Assembly: GCA_964537965.1 (NCBI GenBank)
Contig: CAZIDB010000083.1
Coordinates: forward strand, 1-18,634
DNA length: 18,634 nt
Reading direction: 5' to 3'
Source of the DNA: SURF-24 sp964537965
Lineage (GTDB): Bacteria; Bacteroidota; Ignavibacteria; Ignavibacteriales; SURF-24
The notes under the pieces were generated by a model that made no database searches, was not told the DNA's origin, and worked only from the letters and a program-made list of their open reading frames with translations. This document shows, in pieces, positions 15,272-18,634 of this stretch (position 1 is the stretch's first letter; every line of letters starts with the position of its first letter). The translations under genes and the position numbers were made by a program.

Positions 15272-16618
15272 TTATTTTTCACCGGACATATCCAGATTAT
15301 CCTGCCATAAGTATTTTCTTGTTTCTGCAACAAGTACTCCGCTTAAAGCAATGAGTGAAATTAAATTTGGAATAGCCATAAGTCCATTTGCGATATCTGC
15401 AAACGACCAGACAATTGGCAGAGTAAGAACGGAGCCGACCATTACCATAATTACCCAAAGCCAACGATATGGTATGATAATTTTAGAACCAAAAAGATAT
15501 TCTGCGGCTTTCTCACCGTAATAAGACCATCCAAGTATAGTCGAAAATACAAATGTTAATAGTCCAATAGTTAGAACAATTGGACCAACAATAGGAATAT
15601 CTGTAAAAGCTTGTTTAGTTAAAGAAGCTCCAGTAAAACCACGTGTCCAATCACCTGAATTTACAAGTACCAATCCGGTCATCGCACATACAACAACAGT
15701 ATCCCAGAATGTACCGGTTGATGAAACCAATGCCTGTCTTATTGGATTTTTTGTTTGAGCTGCTGCGGCAACAATTGGTGCGCTTCCCAAACCGGATTCA
15801 TTTGAAAATAAACCTCTGGAAACACCGTAGCGAAGTGCTTCTTTAAATGTTGCACCTAAAAAACCACCAACAACAGCGTGACCGGAAAAAGCGCTTGTAA
15901 AAATTAAACTTATTGATGAAGGGATTGTTGCATAATTAATTACTAAAATTATCAAACATCCCAGAACGTAAAAAATAGCCATAAAAGGAACGAGCATTTC
16001 ACATACTTTTGCAATAGATTTTATTCCACCAATAATTACAATAGCAGTTAAAACAGTCATTAGAATTCCAGTAATCCATGGTGCAATGTCAAATGTTTCT
16101 TTTACCATAATTGAAATTGAATTTGCCTGTACCATATTACCAATACCAAAAGCAGTTACCGCAGTTAAGGCTGCAAAAACTACTCCTAACCATTTTGTGT
16201 TCATTCCTTTTTCAAGAACATACATTGGTCCACCGGCCATTAAACCATCTTTAGTTTTAACTCTATATTTTACTGATAAAAGTGCCTCTGAATATTTTGT
16301 TGCAATTCCAAAAACACCGGTTAACCACATCCATAAAACCGCACCGGGACCTCCGGCAGCTATTGCGGTTCCAACACCAACAATATTTCCTGTTCCAATA
16401 GTAGCAGCTAATGCTGTTGTTAAAGCACCAAACTGGCTTACGTCTCCTTCACCTTCCTTTGATCTTTGAAGTGATATTTTTATTGCCTTCCCAATATACT
16501 TTTGTATAAAACGTAATTTGAATGTTAAAAAAATGTGAGTTCCGAATAACAAGATCAGAAGTGGATACCCCCAGATAAGATTGCTGATATCCGTAAGAAG
16601 CTGCTCCAAGTACTCCAT
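15272..16618 (-). CDS. alanine/glycine:cation symporter (AGCS family)
   Basis: A 448-aa inner-membrane transporter that takes up alanine, glycine or a related small amino acid with Na or H. The family signature GGPGAVLWMWLTGVFG is at residues 89-104. The substrate/sodium-site segment ALAATIGTGNIVGVGTAIAAGG (69-90) is present, as are GGPMYVLEKG, GVSRGLFSNESGLGSAPIVAAAAQT and the late WSYYGEKAAEYLFG. About ten hydrophobic helices can be read. Length and order match the family. An AAGG precedes the ATG. It leads a two-gene unit with the secreted hydrolase, which suggests the hydrolase may release a substrate for uptake (inference). The substrate cannot be fixed from sequence alone. Confidence 0.93.
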   Translation of the reverse strand: MEYLEQLLTDISNLIWGYPLLILLFGTHIFLTFKLRFIQKYIGKAIKISLQRSKEGEGDVSQFGALTTALAATIGTGNIVGVGTAIAAGGPGAVLWMWLTGVFGIATKYSEALLSVKYRVKTKDGLMAGGPMYVLEKGMNTKWLGVVFAALTAVTAFGIGNMVQANSISIMVKETFDIAPWITGILMTVLTAIVIIGGIKSIAKVCEMLVPFMAIFYVLGCLIILVINYATIPSSISLIFTSAFSGHAVVGGFLGATFKEALRYGVSRGLFSNESGLGSAPIVAAAAQTKNPIRQALVSSTGTFWDTVVVCAMTGLVLVNSGDWTRGFTGASLTKQAFTDIPIVGPIVLTIGLLTFVFSTILGWSYYGEKAAEYLFGSKIIIPYRWLWVIMVMVGSVLTLPIVWSFADIANGLMAIPNLISLIALSGVLVAETRKYLWQDNLDMSGEK

Positions 16619-16775
16619 ATATTACCTTCAATTTTATAATTGAAAAATGAAAATCAATTTAAAATTTCTGAAGCTGAAAATAATGATTTTAATTTATAAA
16701 GAACAAAAAATATTTCAGTGTTTATTTAAACAATTACAAGTTATTCGAATCAAATCAATAATAGGTTGGGGAATT

Positions 16776-16792
16776 TCGGGAGTATCTCCCGA
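16776..16792 (+). other. G/C-rich tri-loop hairpin
   Basis: TCGGGAG-TAT-CTCCCGA forms a perfect 7-bp stem with a 3-nt loop, conspicuous in AT-rich surroundings. No T-run follows on either strand, so it is not a typical terminator. It could equally be a protein-binding palindrome. Confidence 0.5.
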
Positions 16793-16899
16793 TATGTGAA
16801 TACAATTATATGTCACACAAAAATTTTTTTTAGTGAAAATCATTTTTCTTGATGTATAATAAAAAAAATTTGCCAAGTCTATCCTTTGAGTAGAACAAA

Positions 16900-16967
16900 A
16901 CTTTTGGAAAAAAGAATATTTTCCTGCCAAAAGGGAAAACCTCCCGAAAATTTTTATGAAATTTTCG
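16900..16967 (+). ncRNA. possible structured leader of the 126-aa gene
   Basis: Two consecutive hairpins occur: CTTTTGG (16900-16906) with CCAAAAG (16927-16933), and CGAAAATTT-TTATG-AAATTTTCG (16945-16967, perfect 9-bp stem). The second is followed by AAAAAAG, not T, so it is not a plus-strand terminator. They lie 117-184 nt before the 17084 start codon and could be a structured 5' leader. No known family is recognised, and whether it is transcribed is unknown. Confidence 0.3.
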
Positions 16968-17083
16968 AAAAAAGTTGTTTTTAACTTATATCCGTTAGGT
17001 AAAAGTGCTCTATTTTTTTCTTTTCAAATTAATTATGTTAGCCAAAAAAAATAATAGAGGGGGGAGAAGGAAATTAAAACCCG

Positions 17084-17464
17084 ATGGAAATAGATTTTAA
17101 TGTTGACCAACTTGTTAATCAGGTTTATGTGGTTTTTAATAATAAGTATAAACAGGCTGAGCTTAATGATATAATAGAAAGCTGTTTTAAAATCTCCTAC
17201 TCATTGCTTACCTCTGCATCTTTCATCAATTTAAATTTAGCTTTATCCGAAGAAGAAAAGTTTAATTTATGTGCAAGATCAATTTCTCCGTTATTTAATT
17301 GCAGGTCAGAGAATTCTAAAATAAATCTTAATATGGAAATTCAATCCAGATTAAACAGTAATTATAATTCCAACGAATTATTCTTTGCATTGTTCGAAAT
17401 AATAAAAGAAAAAACGATAAAAGAATTAAATGTTTTAAGAGAACCTTCTTATAATTATTGCTGA
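17084..17464 (+). CDS. small hypothetical protein, 126 aa
   Basis: Unrecognised. It begins MEIDFNVDQLVNQVYVVFNNKYKQAELNDI, has a predicted helical middle (IIESCFKISYSLLTSASFINLNLALSEEEKFNLCARSI) and ends with a helix FFALFEIIKEKTIKELNVLREP and Cys-terminal NYC. It is acidic at the N-terminus, rich in Asn, Leu and Ile, with no signal peptide or transmembrane helix. An unusually strong purine stretch (AGGGGGGAGAAGGA, about 17056-17071) lies 12 nt upstream of the ATG, a little far for an ideal ribosome site. It stands alone, downstream of a hairpin-rich spacer. Codon usage looks like its neighbours. Probably a real gene, moderately sure. Confidence 0.6.
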   Translation: MEIDFNVDQLVNQVYVVFNNKYKQAELNDIIESCFKISYSLLTSASFINLNLALSEEEKFNLCARSISPLFNCRSENSKINLNMEIQSRLNSNYNSNELFFALFEIIKEKTIKELNVLREPSYNYC

Positions 17465-17541
17465 GTTAATCCAAGAGACATCTGGAAAATAATTTGTATA
17501 TCACCTATCATTTCCACCAAAGGGGGACTCCATAAAAATTT

Positions 17542-17664
17542 CTATAGATTCCCGTTCTTGTTAGCTGCATTTATCTGCCTAAGCTGAAGGCTAATAAATC
17601 CGGCTGCGGCAAGTGCACGGGAATGGAATTCTGGATTTTTTAAAATCTCTCCAAAGTAATCCAC
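17542..17664 (-). pseudogene. protein-like short frame, possible gene relic
   Basis: From a GTG at 17664 this gives 40 aa (MDYFGEILKNPEFHSRALAA, then AGFISLQLRQINAANKNGNL). The frame is open back to 17712 and adds ISGLTIFSQKLV. The composition is strikingly protein-like and amphipathic helical, and local G+C is higher than in the flanks. However there is no ATG, no ribosome site and a stop immediately before the operator. It is either a very small gene or the surviving end of a decayed one. Family unknown. Confidence 0.3.
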
Positions 17665-17702
17665 TAACTTCTGACTAAAAATTGTCAGACCACTGATCCG
17701 AA

Positions 17703-17719
17703 AATGTAAAATTTACATT
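17703..17719 (+). promoter_or_regulatory. upstream LacI-type operator
   Basis: AATGTAAA-A-TTTACATT is a perfect 17-bp palindrome with the same ATGTAAA/TTTACAT half-sites as the operator at 17789. The centre is a single base rather than CG. Its centre is 85.5 bp from the downstream site, close to eight helical turns, on the same face of the DNA. Confidence 0.6.
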
Positions 17720-17750
17720 GACGTTTTGACTAATATTTTAACAACTCCTA

Positions 17751-17778
17751 TTGACTTTAGGTTTTTGCAGTATTAAAT
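17751..17778 (+). promoter_or_regulatory. probable promoter of the LacI-family gene
   Basis: TTGACT (17751-17756) matches the -35 box at 5 of 6 positions, with TTAAAT (17773-17778) as a weak -10 after 16 nt. It lies between the two palindromic operators. The predicted start of transcription falls just at the edge of the downstream operator. Confidence 0.4.
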
Positions 17779-17788
17779 TAACCCGTGA

Positions 17789-17804
17789 ATGTAAACGTTT
17801 ACAT
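17789..17804 (+). promoter_or_regulatory. LacI-family operator, autoregulatory
   Basis: ATGTAAAC-GTTTACAT is a perfect 16-bp palindrome with a central CG, the hallmark of LacI/GalR-family operators, 15 nt before the start codon of a LacI-family gene. It lies just downstream of the likely promoter, a roadblock or promoter-occlusion position. That the adjacent regulator binds it is inference. Confidence 0.8.
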
Positions 17805-17819
17805 AATTTTTTAAAATTT

Positions 17820-18634
17820 ATGAGCATAACAATTAAAGAGCTTGCTGCAAAAGCAAATGTATCTATAGCTACTGTTTCAAGGGCTTTGAATGATGATATC
17901 AAAGTTAAACCTGAGACAAAAGAACTTGTTGTTAATCTGGCAAAAGAGTTTAACTATAAACCCAATGTACTGGCCAGAAATTTTGTAAAGAAGAAAACAT
18001 TTACTCTCGGTTTGATAATGCCGGAAGTGGTTGATGAATTCTTTACAGAAATTATCAGAGGCGTTGATTCTGTTGCTTATGCAGGTGGTTATAATGTAAT
18101 GGTTGCCGGTACACATAGCGAAAGAACAATGGTAGAATCAATTATAAATTTTATGGGTAAAGGTGTTGTTGACGGGATTATCTTAATGGCTCCTTCTTTA
18201 ACGGATCAGATTAAAGAATTACTTAATAACAACAGTATACCGACAGTTTTAATTAACAGCAAAGTTGAACTTGATAATTATTTCACTATTGGAATAGATA
18301 ATTTTCAGGGAGCATATTCTATAGTTGATTACCTGATAAATAATCTTAATTATAAAAAGATTGCTCACATCTCAGGGCCTGATGCAAATAACGATGCTCT
18401 TCAAAGAAAAGAAGCTTATCTAAAAGCATTGGCAGATAATAATCTTGAAGTTAATGATCAATGGCTTGTAAACAGTGACTTTACAGTTAAAGGCGGTGAA
18501 TATGCATGCAGAAGATTACTAAGCCTGCTTGAAAAACCGGAAATAATATTTGCATCTAATGATATGATGGCGGTTGGTTGCTATAAAGCTATCGCATCAT
18601 TTGGATTGAATATACCCGAAGATATTGGCGTTGT
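17820..18634 (+). CDS. LacI/GalR-family transcriptional regulator (3' end outside window)
   Basis: 271 codons are visible and the gene runs off the right edge; the family is usually 330-350 aa. The N-terminal helix-turn-helix is canonical: ITIKELAAKANVSIATVSRALND (residues 3-25), with KVKPETKELVVNLAKEFNYKPNVLARNFVKKKT covering the third helix and hinge. The periplasmic-binding-like core follows: LGLIMPEVVDEFFTEIIRGVDSVAYAGGYNVMV, GVVDGIILMAP, IPTVLIN, FTIGIDNFQGAYSIVDYLI, KKIAHISGP, RKEAYLKAL and PEIIFASNDMMAVGCYKAI. It probably senses a sugar or derivative and represses or activates uptake and catabolic genes to the right. It has no clear Shine-Dalgarno. Two matching palindromes upstream indicate autoregulation. 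Confidence 0.95.
   Translation, partial: MSITIKELAAKANVSIATVSRALNDDIKVKPETKELVVNLAKEFNYKPNVLARNFVKKKTFTLGLIMPEVVDEFFTEIIRGVDSVAYAGGYNVMVAGTHSERTMVESIINFMGKGVVDGIILMAPSLTDQIKELLNNNSIPTVLINSKVELDNYFTIGIDNFQGAYSIVDYLINNLNYKKIAHISGPDANNDALQRKEAYLKALADNNLEVNDQWLVNSDFTVKGGEYACRRLLSLLEKPEIIFASNDMMAVGCYKAIASFGLNIPEDIGV

Larger units (their letters stand above)
16619..17083. other. 465-nt AT-rich spacer with several hairpins
   Basis: Divergent spacer between the AGCS gene (minus) and the 126-aa gene (plus). It holds a tight G/C hairpin at 16776-16792, a long-arm pairing at 16900-16933, a perfect 9-bp hairpin at 16945-16967 and an A/G-rich ribosome-binding stretch at 17056-17073. The open frame at 16715-16930 on the minus strand looks non-coding. 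No known riboswitch class or tRNA recognised. Confidence 0.6.
17465..17819. other. 355-nt spacer with relic frame and LacI control region
   Basis: The left part holds a CCACC-AAAGG repeat-like fragment (17514-17526) and a protein-like minus-strand frame (17542-17712). The right part (17703-17819) is the control region of the lacI-family gene with two palindromic operators. A short CTGAC/GTCAG hairpin lies at 17671-17688. No terminator for the 126-aa gene was found. Confidence 0.6.

Noticed and set aside
16715..16930. Minus-strand 71-aa frame in the AGCS spacer
   Set aside because: It overlaps hairpins, is rich in Phe, Tyr and Cys as random AT-rich frames are, and has no ribosome site or recognisable motif.
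17465..17588. Read-through after the TGA of the 126-aa gene (about 40 open codons), as for selenocysteine
   Set aside because: The translation looks random and runs over the repeat-like fragment. No supporting hairpin directly after the TGA was seen.
17671..17688. CTGAC/GTCAG hairpin as a terminator for the 126-aa gene
   Set aside because: Only a 5-bp stem, no T-run, and over 200 nt after the stop codon.
1..18634. CRISPR array, tRNA, rRNA, transposase or phage genes
   Set aside because: Looked for regular spaced repeats, cloverleaf-type sequence, transposase motifs and phage structural genes; none seen.

Overview
The window is an AT-rich bacterial chromosomal segment. Its gene content fits the Bacteroidota/Chlorobiota/Ignavibacteriota group: bacillithiol synthase BshA, secreted DUF1028 and DUF4380 proteins, a long proton-type pyrophosphatase, AT-rich spacers, and intergenic repeats of a type often seen in that group. 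An Ignavibacteria-like organism is my best guess, by inference rather than proof. Two runs of exactly 100 N, each flanked by an identical 55-bp sequence, show that this is an assembled scaffold, probably metagenomic, with unmerged contig overlaps.

Layout. (1) 1-2792, plus strand: galE, rfbA and rfbC, which make nucleotide sugars for surface polysaccharide. rfbB and rfbD are not in the window. A folded repeat-like element lies between galE and rfbA. (2) 2789-3913, minus: bshA, meeting rfbC tail to tail with a 4-bp overlap. (3) 4149-4430, plus: rpsT with its own promoter and a clear terminator. (4) 4500-6008, minus: a GlmU-like protein whose uridylyltransferase half is intact but whose acetyltransferase active site is missing. 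(5) 6270-9274, plus: two secreted proteins of uncharacterised families (DUF1028 plus TPR-like tail; DUF4380) only 1 nt apart, then a homocysteine S-methyltransferase-type protein. (6) 9282-10536, minus: an overlapping pair, a 258-aa protein of unknown family followed by a PIN-domain nuclease, arranged like a toxin-antitoxin module. (7) 10677-14211, minus: hppA (cut by the second N gap but intact once the overlap is collapsed) and, upstream, an unrecognised cytosolic protein with a palindrome ahead of it. (8) 14378-16618, minus: an alanine/glycine:cation symporter and a secreted alpha/beta hydrolase. (9) 16619-18634: a structured spacer, a 126-aa orphan, a possible gene relic, and the start of a LacI-family regulator that runs off the window behind two matching palindromic operators.

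The most interesting points are the PIN plus 258-aa pair, the two LacI operators about 85 bp apart, the degenerate GlmU-like C-terminal half, and the proof that the hppA break is an assembly artefact (841 codons in one frame after collapse). I saw no CRISPR array, tRNA, rRNA, insertion sequence or phage gene.
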